NCBI GenBank assembly: GCA_963732795.1
Contig: CAVTAV010000002.1
Location: 124,001 to 188,000, forward strand
Direction: 5' to 3'
Source of the DNA: CAVTAV01 sp963732795
Lineage (GTDB): Bacteria > Pseudomonadota > Alphaproteobacteria > CAVTAV01
DNA length: 64,000 nucleotides
Each line of letters begins with the position of its first letter. The first letter of the stretch is position 1. The position numbers and the translations under genes were made by a program. Below are positions 19,189 through 28,330 of this stretch, one piece after another. Under the pieces are notes generated by a model. That model searched no databases, had not been told where the DNA came from, and saw only the letters and a list, made by a program, of their open reading frames with translations.

Positions 19189-20074
19189 CGCCGTCCGCGC
19201 AGGGCTTCTGGCCGGCGCGATCCTGTGCGTCACGGGATCGCTCGCCGCCGCCGGTGACGACAGCTTTCTCGACCGCGTCGATTTCGCGCCGAAGCACGCT
19301 AAGGCTTGGGAGTTGCCGCGCCGCTTAACGGAGATCTCCGGCCTTGCCGTCGCGCCCGACGGCCGCGTCTTCACCCATGAGGACGAAGACGGCATCGTCT
19401 ACGAGATCGATCCCCATAAGGGCCGCATCGTGAAGGCTTTCGCCCTTGGGGACACCACGGCCAGAGGCGATTTCGAGGGCATCGCGGTCGCCAACGGCAA
19501 GATTTATCTCACCACCAGCGACGGCGTGATCTACGAGGCGCCCGAGGGCGATGACGGCACGCGCGTGCTCTACAACACCTACGAGACCGGCATCGGCCGC
19601 CATTGCGAGGTCGAAGGGCTGGCCTATGACGCGGCGGCGGGCGATCTGCTGATCCCCTGCAAGACCATCCGCGACGCCGATTTCGAGAACGATTTCGTGC
19701 TCTATCGTTGGAGCCTCGTTTCCCACGAGCCGCCGAAGTCTCCGGCGCTGGTCGTCCCGCTCGATACGCTGTTTGCCGCGGAGGGCGGACGAAAATCGTT
19801 CAGGCCGTCTGGCATCGAGATCGTCCCCGATACCGGCAATTACCTGATCGTCGCCGCGCTCAACCATATGATCGTGGAAATGACGCCCGCAGGGGCCTTC
19901 AAGGGCGAGATCAAGCTCGATCACAGCGACCATCCCCAGGCGGAGGGCATCGCAATTCTGCCGGGCCCGGTCTTGCTGATTTCCGATGAAGGCCGGAAAA
20001 AACACGACGGAAGGCTCGCGCTCTATCGCCTGAAAGACGCTCAAGTCTCGCGAAGCGGGCTGGAAAACCGATGA
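19127..20074 (+). CDS. SdiA-regulated / esterase-like-phytase type beta-propeller protein, exported
   Basis: Predicted periplasmic beta-propeller of about 315 residues. The start at 19127 is chosen for its strong ribosome site (AAGAAGG, 6-base spacing), although it overlaps the DUF4956 gene by 62 bases; Met at 19151 is an alternative. The signal peptide ends near GSLAAAGDD. Propeller-like text follows: RRLTEISGLAVAPDGRVFTH, GDFEGIAVANGKIYLTTSDG, HCEVEGLAYDA, FRPSGIEIVPDTGNYLIVAA and HPQAEGIAILPGPVLLISDE. This repeated EG(I/L)A pattern is that of SdiA-regulated and related propellers. The precise activity is unknown. Its stop overlaps the next start as ATGA. Confidence 0.72.
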   Translation: MTTRAAIRMRFPSRSPAIIADAVRAGLLAGAILCVTGSLAAAGDDSFLDRVDFAPKHAKAWELPRRLTEISGLAVAPDGRVFTHEDEDGIVYEIDPHKGRIVKAFALGDTTARGDFEGIAVANGKIYLTTSDGVIYEAPEGDDGTRVLYNTYETGIGRHCEVEGLAYDAAAGDLLIPCKTIRDADFENDFVLYRWSLVSHEPPKSPALVVPLDTLFAAEGGRKSFRPSGIEIVPDTGNYLIVAALNHMIVEMTPAGAFKGEIKLDHSDHPQAEGIAILPGPVLLISDEGRKKHDGRLALYRLKDAQVSRSGLENR

Positions 20075-21273
20075 AAACGCGGCAAAACCGCTTTTCCGGG
20101 GACAAATTCGACCCCATTTCTCTGGTTATGAAAGTGTTCTCACGCCGGTCGCTGTTCCGAGCCGCCCTGATCGCGGGTTTTGCGGCCGTGCCGATCGATG
20201 CCGCCAGCGCCGCCGACCAATATGTCTGGACTGGCGTCGATCGCATCGTCGCGGTGGGCGATCTGCATGGCGATTACGACGCCTTTCGCAAGATCATGAA
20301 ATCCGCCGGGCTGATGGACGATCACGGCCGTTGGACCGGCGGCAAGACCCATTTCGTCCAGCTCGGCGATGTCCCGGATCGCGGCGACGGCACCGAGCAG
20401 ATTGAGCAGGATCTGCACAAGCTCGTCAAAGAGGCCGAGCGCGCCGGGGGCTATGTCCATCTGATCATGGGCAATCACGAGGCGATGAACATCATCGGCG
20501 ATTACCGCTACGTCACGCCGGGCACTTACAAGAATTTCGTGACCGGCAAATCCAAGAGACTGCAGGACAAATATTTCGACGCCTATGTCGACGCAGTGAA
20601 GAAACAGACGCCCAAGGATAAATGGCCGAGCTTCGACGATGCCTATCGCGAGGACTGGAACAAGAGGTTTCCGCTCGGCTATGTCGAGCACGGCCTCGCC
20701 TGGAGCACCCAGGGCGAATACGGCAAATGGGCGATCGAGAATCCGACCATTATCGAGATCGACGGGACGTTGTTCCTCCATGGCGGCCTGAGCGCCAAAT
20801 ATGCCGGCCAGGATCTCAAGACGATCAATGCCACCATTCGTGACGAACTCGCGGCCACGCCGCCGGTCCAGAACGGTGCGGCGTTCCAGGAGGATAGCCC
20901 CCTCTGGTATCGCGGCCTTGCGCTGGGGGCGGACGCGGACGAGGAGCCCATCGTCGAGACCGCGCTTTCGAGCCACGACGCCAAGCGCATCGTTGTCGGC
21001 CACACCCCGACTCTCGGCCCGATCGTCCCCCGGTTCGGCGGCCGCGTGATCCTCGCCGATACCGGCATCACGGCCTATTACGGCGAAAATCTCGCATTCC
21101 TCGTGTTGGAAGGGGATAAGGCCTTCGCGGTCTATGGCGATAAGAAGGTGGAGTTGCCGGGCCCGTCATCCGAGGATGTTCTGAAGTATTTCGAGACCAT
21201 CCGCCCGCTGATGAAAGACCCCAAGACGGTCGACGCCTATATCAAACGGCTGGAACCGGCCGAGGTGCACTAG
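20071..21273 (+). CDS. Metallophosphoesterase, PPP-type, exported
   Basis: Serine/threonine-phosphatase-fold calcineurin-like enzyme, 400 residues. All metal-binding motifs are present: GDLHGD (residues 63-68), GDVPDRG, GNHEAMN, a HGG (LFLHGGLSAKY) and GHTPTLGP. An Arg-rich signal peptide (FSRRSLFRAALIAGFAAVPI, cleaved after ASAA) places it in the periplasm, similar to Shewanella-type cold phosphatases. The start at 20071 overlaps the upstream stop by 4 bases; Met at 20128 would give a shorter signal peptide. It closes the three-gene operon. The substrate is not evident. Confidence 0.88.
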   Translation: MKTRQNRFSGDKFDPISLVMKVFSRRSLFRAALIAGFAAVPIDAASAADQYVWTGVDRIVAVGDLHGDYDAFRKIMKSAGLMDDHGRWTGGKTHFVQLGDVPDRGDGTEQIEQDLHKLVKEAERAGGYVHLIMGNHEAMNIIGDYRYVTPGTYKNFVTGKSKRLQDKYFDAYVDAVKKQTPKDKWPSFDDAYREDWNKRFPLGYVEHGLAWSTQGEYGKWAIENPTIIEIDGTLFLHGGLSAKYAGQDLKTINATIRDELAATPPVQNGAAFQEDSPLWYRGLALGADADEEPIVETALSSHDAKRIVVGHTPTLGPIVPRFGGRVILADTGITAYYGENLAFLVLEGDKAFAVYGDKKVELPGPSSEDVLKYFETIRPLMKDPKTVDAYIKRLEPAEVH

Positions 21274-21362
21274 GCCCTGTTTACAAAGTGCTTTACCCAT
21301 GACTTCTGCTTTGATTCAAGAATGCCTCTTGGAGGGAGGCAGGATTAAGTCGCAGCGATCTG

Positions 21363-21875
21363 AACGAGGCAGGCATCTGGGAAGCGGCCGCTATGATGCT
21401 CGCCCAGGCAATGGCCAACAATTCTCGCCAACAGGCGTTTGGCCGTTCGCGGGGCGGGTTTACCTGTAAAGTTCATTGTCTCAGTGATGCCGCGGGCATC
21501 GCGCTCGCCTTCCATCTCACGTCCGGCGAAGTGCACGACTCCACGGCCTTCGAAGATGTGATGGCTCTGGCTGATGAGAACCCTGCGTATCTTCTTGCCG
21601 ACAAGGGTTATGACAGCAATGCCATCCGAGCCGCTCTTCAGACCGCTGGCATACGCCCCTGCATTCCGCCCAAATCCAATCGCAAAGCGCAAATCCGCTG
21701 GAACAAGCGCATTTATCGCGAGCGCAACCGCATCGAGCGAACGATCGGACACCTCAAGATCAACCGGGCCATCGCAACACGCTACGACAAATTGGCCCGA
21801 TCCTTCCTCGATGTCCTGCATCTTGCTACCATCCGAAAACGTCTACGCTATGCAGCTGTGCGAGCAAGGCTTTGA
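21363..21875 (+). pseudogene. IS5 family transposase, N-terminus missing
   Basis: DDE transposase fragment of about 170 residues; intact IS427-group relatives have roughly 250-270. It starts within the NEAGIWEAA segment; the DNA-binding N-terminus and most of the first exposed loop are absent although the left end of the element is only ~70 bases away. Seen: GRSRGGFTCKVHCLSDAAG, GEVHDSTAFEDV (first Asp region), LLADKGYDS (second Asp) and RERNRIERTIGHLKINRAIA (Glu), then TRYDKLARSFLDVLHLATI. Probably inactive unless helped in trans. Confidence 0.82.
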
Positions 21876-21909
21876 CTATCTTTCTCGAAACTTCAAGCTG
21901 GAGCGCGCG

Positions 21910-22878
21910 ATGAAGTTCTTGATCTCCGCTCTTTGTGCCGTAATCGCGCTCTGGTGCGAGCCCATATTGGCCGCTCCGTGGCAGCCTTCTGCCGGGCACA
22001 CGCAAACCGCCATATGGCCGGGAACACCGCCCGATGCGAAGCCGATGCCGGGGCCGGAAATAGAAGGCCTGGTGGGAACGGCTGCGGACAAACCAAAGGC
22101 CGCGGTTGCAGGCAAACCATGGGAGTGGGTCACAAACGTGACCAATCCCACGATGACGATCTATGCGCCGAAGGGAAAGAATACGGGCGTTGCGGTCGTG
22201 GTGCTTCCCGGTGGTGGTTTCGAGGTACTTGCTATCGACCTCGAAGGCACCGAAGTATGCGACTGGCTGACATCCAAAGGCATCACCTGCGTTCTCTTGA
22301 AGTATCGCGTCCCGAGCGAGCCCTACGACCCGACATGCAATTGCCGTCCCGACAATCTCGCGACATCAACGCGGTCGCTGGAGGACGCGCAACGGACGAT
22401 TGGGCTTGTGCGCCTTCACGCGAAGGACTGGCACATCGATCCGCACAGGGTCGGGGTGCTCGGCTTCTCCGCCGGCGGGTATCTCGCGGCAGAGGTCAAC
22501 ACGCGATACAAGCAGCGCCTCTACGCACCGATTGACGATGCCGATAAGGAAAGCGCGCGGCCAGATTTTGCCGTGCTCGTCTATCCGGGTCATCTGACGC
22601 CGGACAAAACGACCAACCTTGCGATGAATCCGAACGTTCCGATCACGTCCGACACACCGCCGACGTTTCTGGTCCAGGCCGAGAATGATACGACCGACGG
22701 TGCGTATCAGGCGCTGGCCTACTATGCAGCGGCTACGAAGGTTGGCGCGCCGGCAGAAATGCACCTGTATGCACAAGGCGGGCACGCATTCGGCTTACGG
22801 CATACGGAGAATCGGATCACCGATTGGCCGCGACTGGTGGAGACGTGGCTGCACACGATCGGGATGATGCCGGAGTAG
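21910..22878 (+). CDS. Alpha/beta hydrolase (acetyl-esterase/lipase type), exported
   Basis: Secreted esterase of 322 residues. The signal peptide is MKFLISALCAVIALWCEPIL, cleaved near AAPW. The fold elements are VAVVVLPGGGFEVLAIDLEG (oxyanion HGG-like loop), the nucleophile GVLGFSAGGYLAAEV, an acid region FLVQAENDTTDGAY and the catalytic His in YAQGGHAFGLR. The family includes acetylxylan esterases and related carbohydrate esterases. It lies between the IS-like terminal repeats and has no operon partner, so it may have been carried by the element. Confidence 0.85.
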   Translation: MKFLISALCAVIALWCEPILAAPWQPSAGHTQTAIWPGTPPDAKPMPGPEIEGLVGTAADKPKAAVAGKPWEWVTNVTNPTMTIYAPKGKNTGVAVVVLPGGGFEVLAIDLEGTEVCDWLTSKGITCVLLKYRVPSEPYDPTCNCRPDNLATSTRSLEDAQRTIGLVRLHAKDWHIDPHRVGVLGFSAGGYLAAEVNTRYKQRLYAPIDDADKESARPDFAVLVYPGHLTPDKTTNLAMNPNVPITSDTPPTFLVQAENDTTDGAYQALAYYAAATKVGAPAEMHLYAQGGHAFGLRHTENRITDWPRLVETWLHTIGMMPE

Positions 22879-22990
22879 CGCCGTTGAACAAATGTCTCCT
22901 CAGCCTTTCCGAAACTTTGTAGACAGGACCTAATCTCCGTCGTCGCCGCGAAACCGAGGACCTACAGGCAGCGTTGAGGGCGGAGTTCGG

Positions 22991-23015
22991 ATTCCCACTT
23001 TCGCGGGAATGACGA
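22991..23015. repeat. Dispersed repeat TTCCCACTTTCGCGGGAATG
   Basis: Short palindrome (TTCCCxCTTTCGCGGGAA) followed by ACGAA. A related copy with the same core is at 55595-55625. A common intergenic element; here it lies just beyond the stop of the 24091-23039 gene. Confidence 0.65.
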
Positions 23016-23038
23016 AGAGGGTGGGACAAGGCGCACGC

Positions 23039-24091
23039 CTAATTCCGGCAATGCCCCATGATGTCCCGTTCGACGTCCTTGGGGTCGTCGGCGATCTTGT
23101 AGAATTTTTCGATAAATTTCCGCGCGTTCTTCTTGGGCGACTTGTCGAGATAGGGCAAGTCGTCGATGAGCTTGAAGACGGCGGCGCGCGCCGCTTGGAA
23201 GCGTTTCAGGGCGGCGGGGACTTCGCTGTTTTGCCAGCAGAAGCCGCGGTAATAGCGCTGCGTCACGCTCCTGACCGCGGGCAGTTGCTCGGGCGGCAAG
23301 GCGTAAGGGGCGTGGACGAAGCCGGTGAGGTCGAAATCGTATGGGATCGGCTTCACGATCCCGGTGTCACTCTCGCCGATCAGCTTGCCGTTATGGCAGC
23401 AATGCTCGTCGCCCGGACTGTCGAATCCCCAATCCAGGCCCGAAATCATGAACTGGAACAGCGCGTTATTCGTCGTGGCCTTGGGGTCGAGCTGGTTGAG
23501 GGTCGGCCGCTCGATCTTGATTTCCTTGAGGCCGTTGCGTTTGCCGACGTCGTCGGCGTCCTCGATAAAGAAGCCTTGCCGGACGATCGGCTTGCGGCCC
23601 GCGGTATCCTCATAGGTGATCTCGGCCATGCGCACGCGGAAGCTTACCGGCGTTATGAGGTTGTAGATCTTGTAGGCCGTGTATTCGAGGTAATTGAGCT
23701 GCTGGTAGTAGTCCGACGGTTGGCAATGGGTCGCAAGCTTGAGGCGACCCTGGCCTTTAAAGACCGTGCCCTTCGTCTGGTCCTTGTCGAATTTGATGCT
23801 GAGCGGCGGGAACGAGCAATACTCGGTTCGCCGGGATTCGCCCCGCGCCCGCATGGTCACCATGAGCTGGACCGGCATGCCGTTATCGCCGGTGACGGTC
23901 ACCACGCCGTCATAGTCGTCCTTGCTTCTCTTGCGGGCGTCGACGAGGTCGTCGATCTGACCGGAGATCGTGATCTTGAGGAGCTCGTCGGATTGGAAAA
24001 GGGGATTGTCTTTAGCCTTCGCCGGGGCGCCCCAAAGAGCGGCGGCGGTCAACGCGGCAACGCATACACTCATGAACCGTGTCGCGGTCAT
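23039..24091 (-). CDS. Exported protein of unknown function (possible CotH-like kinase fold)
   Basis: Intact gene of 350 residues with a signal peptide cleaved near APAKAKDNP. I do not recognise the family with certainty. Notable segments are MRARGESRRTEYCSFPPLSI, KLATHCQPSDYYQQLNYLEY, AYKIYNLITPVSFRVRMAEI, QGFFIEDADDVGKRNG, NNALFQFMISGLDWGF and PIPYDFDLTGFVHAPYA. The order of a basic strand, a long helix with Tyr, NNxxLFxFMIxNxDW and PxPYDFDxxG recalls the CotH/Fam20-like secreted kinases, where the last Asp would bind metal. That is inference from pattern only. It has no close operon partner; the convergent repeat at 22991 follows. Confidence 0.6.
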   Translation of the reverse strand: MTATRFMSVCVAALTAAALWGAPAKAKDNPLFQSDELLKITISGQIDDLVDARKRSKDDYDGVVTVTGDNGMPVQLMVTMRARGESRRTEYCSFPPLSIKFDKDQTKGTVFKGQGRLKLATHCQPSDYYQQLNYLEYTAYKIYNLITPVSFRVRMAEITYEDTAGRKPIVRQGFFIEDADDVGKRNGLKEIKIERPTLNQLDPKATTNNALFQFMISGLDWGFDSPGDEHCCHNGKLIGESDTGIVKPIPYDFDLTGFVHAPYALPPEQLPAVRSVTQRYYRGFCWQNSEVPAALKRFQAARAAVFKLIDDLPYLDKSPKKNARKFIEKFYKIADDPKDVERDIMGHCRN

Positions 24092-24176
24092 AGCCAGCCT
24101 CGAAAACGGAAGGGATTGCGTATCCGGTACGCGCCATTTTAGAGCGAACGGCCCGTTTCATCAACGAAAGCCGGGT

Positions 24177-25448
24177 CTATTTGCGCTTCGGCCCACTGAA
24201 GACCGGGTCCAGCCCGAGATGGGCCTGGGCGCGGAGGGCGGTGACTCTCGGCTGGGTGGTGACGTGGATGCGGTACATCTGGACGTCGCGGAAATAGCGC
24301 TGCAGCCGGTTGTTGCGCCGGGTCACGAAGGCGCCGGCGGTCTGGAACAGAAGCTCCACGGCCTCGCAAGCCATCAGGCAGGCTTCCCGGCACATGCCCC
24401 ACACGCGCATGGTGTCGCTCGCCGTGATCGGCGTGCCGTCCCGTGCCCAGCGGCGGCATTGCTCCATGTAAAGCTCGGTCGCCGCGAGATTGAGCGCCTC
24501 GGCGGATTCGGTCAGCATCAGCGCCTTGCCCAGAAAGCGCTGGCTTTCCGGGTCTTCGAGGCGCTTCAAGCCCGGCGCGCCCATGATGCCAAGGCTGCGC
24601 ATAAGCGCCTCGTATTCCTCGATGGCCGCCCAGGCGGCGCCGCTGGTGATCGCGCCGAATTCGCAATGGTAGGAGCCGCCGATGATGCCGAGATACATCG
24701 GATTGCCGTGAAGCCGTGTGCCGGGCGTGCCGTCGGGCATGTGCTCGGAGGACAGGAGAATGTTCGAGGACGTGATGTGGTGGTCGGGAATGAAGACGTT
24801 TTCGAGCTTCGCGCTGTTCGAGCCGCTGCCGCGCATGCCGAGGCTTCTGTCGCCGCCCCAATCGTCGAGCACGGTATAGGCCGCGCGTGGCACGATGAAG
24901 TTGTAGCCTGCGGGCTGGCCGTTCTCGTCCGGCAGAACCACCGCGCCGACGAAATGGGTCGAATAGGGCAGGCCGGAGGCGAAGCTCCACACGCCGGTCG
25001 CGCGATATCCGCCCTCGACCCGCTCGAATTTGGCATTGGCGGTCGGCGCGGCCTTCTGGGCGGCACGGAAATCGCCGGTCGGCCCGAACAGCTCGGCCTG
25101 GGCCTCTTCCGACCAGTGGGAGGCGACGAGAAAGGCATGGGAGGTGGCCAGCGTATAGCCCCAGCCGGCCGAGGGATTGCCGCGCGCGATCTCCTGGATG
25201 ACCTTGATGAAGCTCGGATAATCGAATTCGTAGCCGCCGAAGAGCCGGGGCTGGACGACGCGGTAGAACCCGCCGTCGAGGAGCTTCCTGTGGATCTCCT
25301 CGGAATAATGGCCGCGCTCGTCCGTCGCGTCCTGATCGTCGCGAAGCTGGGGCTGCAGCGCCCTGGCGCGTTCGATCAGGGTTTCGGGCGTTAGCCCGGG
25401 TTCCGGTTGCGCTACCGGCTCTCGATCGGTTCTTCTAGCTTGCCCCAT
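24177..25448 (-). CDS. Flavin-dependent monooxygenase, acyl-CoA dehydrogenase fold (HsaA/DszC-like)
   Basis: Protein of 423 residues with the acyl-CoA dehydrogenase fold but without the acyl-CoA catalytic Glu signature, so more likely the oxygenase part of a two-component flavin monooxygenase (HsaA, DszC or HpaC-dependent types). Segments: LLDGGFYRVVQPRLFGGYEF, EIARGNPSAGWGYTLATSHA, GGYRATGVWSFASGLPYSTH, RGSGSNSAKLENVFIPDHHI and the C-terminal RNNRLQRYFRDVQMYRIHVT. The start at 25448 follows a GGGGGAGCGC ribosome site. The flavin reductase partner is not in the window. It is downstream of the TonB receptor but separated by a terminator. The substrate is unknown. Confidence 0.82.
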   Translation of the reverse strand: MGQARRTDREPVAQPEPGLTPETLIERARALQPQLRDDQDATDERGHYSEEIHRKLLDGGFYRVVQPRLFGGYEFDYPSFIKVIQEIARGNPSAGWGYTLATSHAFLVASHWSEEAQAELFGPTGDFRAAQKAAPTANAKFERVEGGYRATGVWSFASGLPYSTHFVGAVVLPDENGQPAGYNFIVPRAAYTVLDDWGGDRSLGMRGSGSNSAKLENVFIPDHHITSSNILLSSEHMPDGTPGTRLHGNPMYLGIIGGSYHCEFGAITSGAAWAAIEEYEALMRSLGIMGAPGLKRLEDPESQRFLGKALMLTESAEALNLAATELYMEQCRRWARDGTPITASDTMRVWGMCREACLMACEAVELLFQTAGAFVTRRNNRLQRYFRDVQMYRIHVTTQPRVTALRAQAHLGLDPVFSGPKRK

Positions 25449-25525
25449 GCGCTCCCCCTGTTGGTCGCCGATATGGTGCCGGAAGGCGGTCGAGATGTCA
25501 CGATCGCGCTCTATCAGACTGGGGC

Positions 25526-25563
25526 AAAAAAATCGCCGGGACGGGATATTCCCGCACCCGGCG
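25526..25563 (-). terminator. Rho-independent terminator after the second TonB receptor
   Basis: On the minus strand an interrupted GC stem (CGCCGGG...CCCGGCG with inner GCGGGA/TCCCG pairing) is followed by ATTTTTTT. It lies 86 bases past the receptor stop and upstream of the monooxygenase gene, insulating the two. Confidence 0.8.
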
Positions 25564-25648
25564 CTAAAAGGAGACAAGGTCAGCCGATCAGACGTGCCAC
25601 AATAAGTCTCGGTCCGTCCGCCCAGCCAAAAAGTGGTTTCTCTTCCCG

Positions 25649-28330
25649 TCAGAAGCTACGACGCAGCGTAAACGATACCTCGCGGCCACGACCCGGCACG
25701 CCGTTACGGTTGTCGAGAGGAGCAAATGTCTGATTGCTCGTTTTGGCAGTCAATTGGCCCCAATAGAAATTGTCGAGCAGGTTTTCAGCGCTGACCGACG
25801 CGGTCCACTTTCCATCTTCCGACGCATAGGTGATGCGGGCGTTGACCAACGTATACGCGGGCACGTCATTATCGCCCGGTATCTGCGGGAAGCTTACGTT
25901 GCCGTTTGTTCGCCGTCCCTGATAGAAAACGTCCACACGGGGTGTGATCGATCCAAGTCCGCCCATCTCGAACATGTATTGCGCGCCTGCGCTAAATGTC
26001 CATCTGGGTTGCTCGCGAGCGCTCGGGTCAACGTAGCCATCGGCGCCCGGGGCGACGCTGCTGGAGTATTTATAGAGGCCGGCAGATCCATTGAGATTCA
26101 GGTTGTCGATGGGTTCCGCCGTGAGCTCCAGCTCCGCGCCTTTGGCCTTGCCCGGTGCGCTGAAGTAATTGATCCAAAGATATCCTGTCTGGCCGGCCAA
26201 TGGCGTGCCCGCCGGGCACGTCAGCGGGAACGGATAGAATTGGCCGGGAGTCGGATCGTTCGCCAGATTGCACTGTTCACCAATACGTGTTGCGACCCGT
26301 GGACTGTAGTCGTTTAGGAACGCGGACAAATTCGCGCGCAAGCGATGATCGAAGAAGTCGGTCTTCGCGCCGACTTCGTATGCGATGATCTTTTCGGCTT
26401 CTACCGGCTGAAGCTGGGCCGCGACAAACGGGCGTGGTTGTGCTCCATCCGACCGGAAGCCCGTAGATACGGTGGCGTACACCATCTTGTCGTCCGCAAT
26501 CTTGTAATCGATATCGCCTTTCCAGTCGACGTGCGTCGTCCCGTAGTGCAACGGATCGGCGACGGTGAGGAAGCCGGTGTGATCGAAAGTGTATTTCTTC
26601 AATTCGTCCGTCCAGCGAACGCCACCATTGATCGACAACTTGTTGGTGATGTTCCAGACAACATGGGCGAACGCCGACCTGCTCTTGTCAGTAAAATGGT
26701 CGTTCTGGTCGAAATTCGGAATCGAGCCAGGCGGTGCGCCCAACGCGTAATAGGCCCAGTCGAGGCTGCCGAAGGTGACGTAGCCGCCCAAATCCGACTC
26801 GGATGAGTAATAGAAGCCGCCAGCAGTCCATTCGACCGCATTGTCGAACAGGTTGCCGGTCAGTCGGATCTCGAGCGATCTCTGCTGATGGTGTTGCAGG
26901 TTGAGCGTCGTATTGAGGTCGAACGGCGTGTAGTCGCCGTCGCTGGCCCAGTGTTGCTGGTAGGTGCGGTACGCTCCGATCGTGGTGAGATGCACCATTT
27001 CGGTGATATCCCAATCGAGCTTGCCGGTAAAACCCCAGGTCTCGTTGGTTCCGTTCGGTGGCCAACGTCGGCCCGTAACGGGGTCACTATAGTTGGCATA
27101 GGTGGTGAAAGGGTTGCCGGTTACGAATAGGCTGTTAACGGGGCCAGGCGGATTAGCGAAGTCATAAGAATTGGCAAACCTGATGCCGAACATCGGATAG
27201 ATGACCGCGTCGTTATAGGGTCCATCGAAGCTGAACAGGGAAGGCGTCCGCCCCGAGAGCACGGAGGTCGGCTGCGGTTGCGTCGTCGTGAACGAGTAGT
27301 CGGCGGAAAGGTTTATCTCCAGATCTTCACTCGCCACGTAGCGGAGCATCGCGCGGGCCGCATGGCTGTCGGAGCCGCCGAGTTCGCCAATCTTGCAATC
27401 GCCTTTCGACGCTTTGTTCGACGGCTGAAGCGTCGGAAACGCAAACTGGTTGTCCGCCTGGCTTCCTACCGGTACGACATCAGGCTGCCCGTCCAGCCCA
27501 CCGCCCGCCGAACCGTCGGCGCCAAGCCCGTCGTTAATGCCCGCCAGCTGTGGCGTGCCGTTGGCAATCATTTGGCATGTATAGTCGAGCATGTTCTGGT
27601 AGCCGTCGATCCGCTTGAATGCGCCTGTGACGCGCAGGAACAGATTATTGGTGACGGCGAAGTCAAATCCGCCTCGGAAATCGAGGCGATTCGAGGTGCC
27701 GAACGTGGCCTCGGCAAATCCAGTGTCGTCGCCTTTCGGCGTCTTCGAAATAAGGCGAATGGCCCCGCCGAGGCTATTCTTGCCGAACAACGTGCCCTGA
27801 GGGCCTCGTAAGACTTCCACGCGCTCGAGATCCAACAGATCCATCGCCGAGCCCGAGAGCGTGCCGTGGTAGACATCGTCGATATAGACCGCCACGCCAG
27901 GTTCGGTGGTGTAGATGAACTCGTTGGTGTTCACCCCGCGCAGGCCGATTTGCGCATTGGGCCCCCAGATATTTCCCTGCTGACGGATATTCGAGTTCGG
28001 GATCACCAGTCCTAGATCGGAGACATTGCCCAGGCTCTGGCTCTTGAGCATTTCGCCCGATATCGCAGTGATCGCGATCGGAGTTTGCTGCAAGTTCTCG
28101 GCACGATATCGCGACGTGATGATGACTTCAGGCAACCCGCTGGTCGAAGACTGATTTTCGGCCGTTTGCGTCTGCGCCGATTGGGTGCCTTCGGCGGCCA
28201 TAGCCCGGGTTAGAGGTGCTGAGACCGGGGCAATCAGAATTGCCGCCAATGCCAATGTCGATGTCGAAAATCGAAATAAATCAGGCGTCCGGCGCGGCCG
28301 CGCCAGACGCGCTGCGGTGCTACGCGTCAT
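25649..28330 (-). CDS. TonB-dependent outer-membrane receptor
   Basis: Intact receptor of 893 residues. A long signal peptide (cleaved near TRAMAAEG) precedes the plug: LPEVIITSRYRAENLQQTPI, ISGEMLKSQSLGNVSDLG, LRGVNTNEFIYTTEPGVAVY, LDLERVEVLRGPQGTLFGKN and SLGGAIRLISKTP. The barrel closes with VSFTLRRSF, with the expected terminal Phe. This plug form is typical of the large sphingomonad/caulobacter receptor group often linked to aromatic or plant compounds. The ribosome site AGGAGGATC lies 6 bases before the ATG. The DUF6152 fusion gene is divergent across a 383-base AT-rich gap. The ligand is unknown. Confidence 0.95.
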   Translation of the reverse strand: MTRSTAARLARPRRTPDLFRFSTSTLALAAILIAPVSAPLTRAMAAEGTQSAQTQTAENQSSTSGLPEVIITSRYRAENLQQTPIAITAISGEMLKSQSLGNVSDLGLVIPNSNIRQQGNIWGPNAQIGLRGVNTNEFIYTTEPGVAVYIDDVYHGTLSGSAMDLLDLERVEVLRGPQGTLFGKNSLGGAIRLISKTPKGDDTGFAEATFGTSNRLDFRGGFDFAVTNNLFLRVTGAFKRIDGYQNMLDYTCQMIANGTPQLAGINDGLGADGSAGGGLDGQPDVVPVGSQADNQFAFPTLQPSNKASKGDCKIGELGGSDSHAARAMLRYVASEDLEINLSADYSFTTTQPQPTSVLSGRTPSLFSFDGPYNDAVIYPMFGIRFANSYDFANPPGPVNSLFVTGNPFTTYANYSDPVTGRRWPPNGTNETWGFTGKLDWDITEMVHLTTIGAYRTYQQHWASDGDYTPFDLNTTLNLQHHQQRSLEIRLTGNLFDNAVEWTAGGFYYSSESDLGGYVTFGSLDWAYYALGAPPGSIPNFDQNDHFTDKSRSAFAHVVWNITNKLSINGGVRWTDELKKYTFDHTGFLTVADPLHYGTTHVDWKGDIDYKIADDKMVYATVSTGFRSDGAQPRPFVAAQLQPVEAEKIIAYEVGAKTDFFDHRLRANLSAFLNDYSPRVATRIGEQCNLANDPTPGQFYPFPLTCPAGTPLAGQTGYLWINYFSAPGKAKGAELELTAEPIDNLNLNGSAGLYKYSSSVAPGADGYVDPSAREQPRWTFSAGAQYMFEMGGLGSITPRVDVFYQGRRTNGNVSFPQIPGDNDVPAYTLVNARITYASEDGKWTASVSAENLLDNFYWGQLTAKTSNQTFAPLDNRNGVPGRGREVSFTLRRSF

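Larger units (their letters stand above)
21271..22932. mobile_element. IS5-type remnant with terminal inverted repeats around an esterase gene
   Basis: The left end TAGGCCCTGTTTACAAAGT (from 21271) and the reverse complement of the right end (TAGGTCCTGTCTACAAAGT, to 22932) match at 17 of 19 positions and both start with TA, as expected for an IS5-type target. Between them lie a transposase lacking its N-terminal third and a complete alpha/beta-hydrolase gene. Just after the transposase stop, CTTTCTCGAAACTT resembles the inner part of the right end before it breaks off. The structure therefore looks like an IS copy interrupted by, or fused to, extra DNA plus a second right end. Confidence 0.65.
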
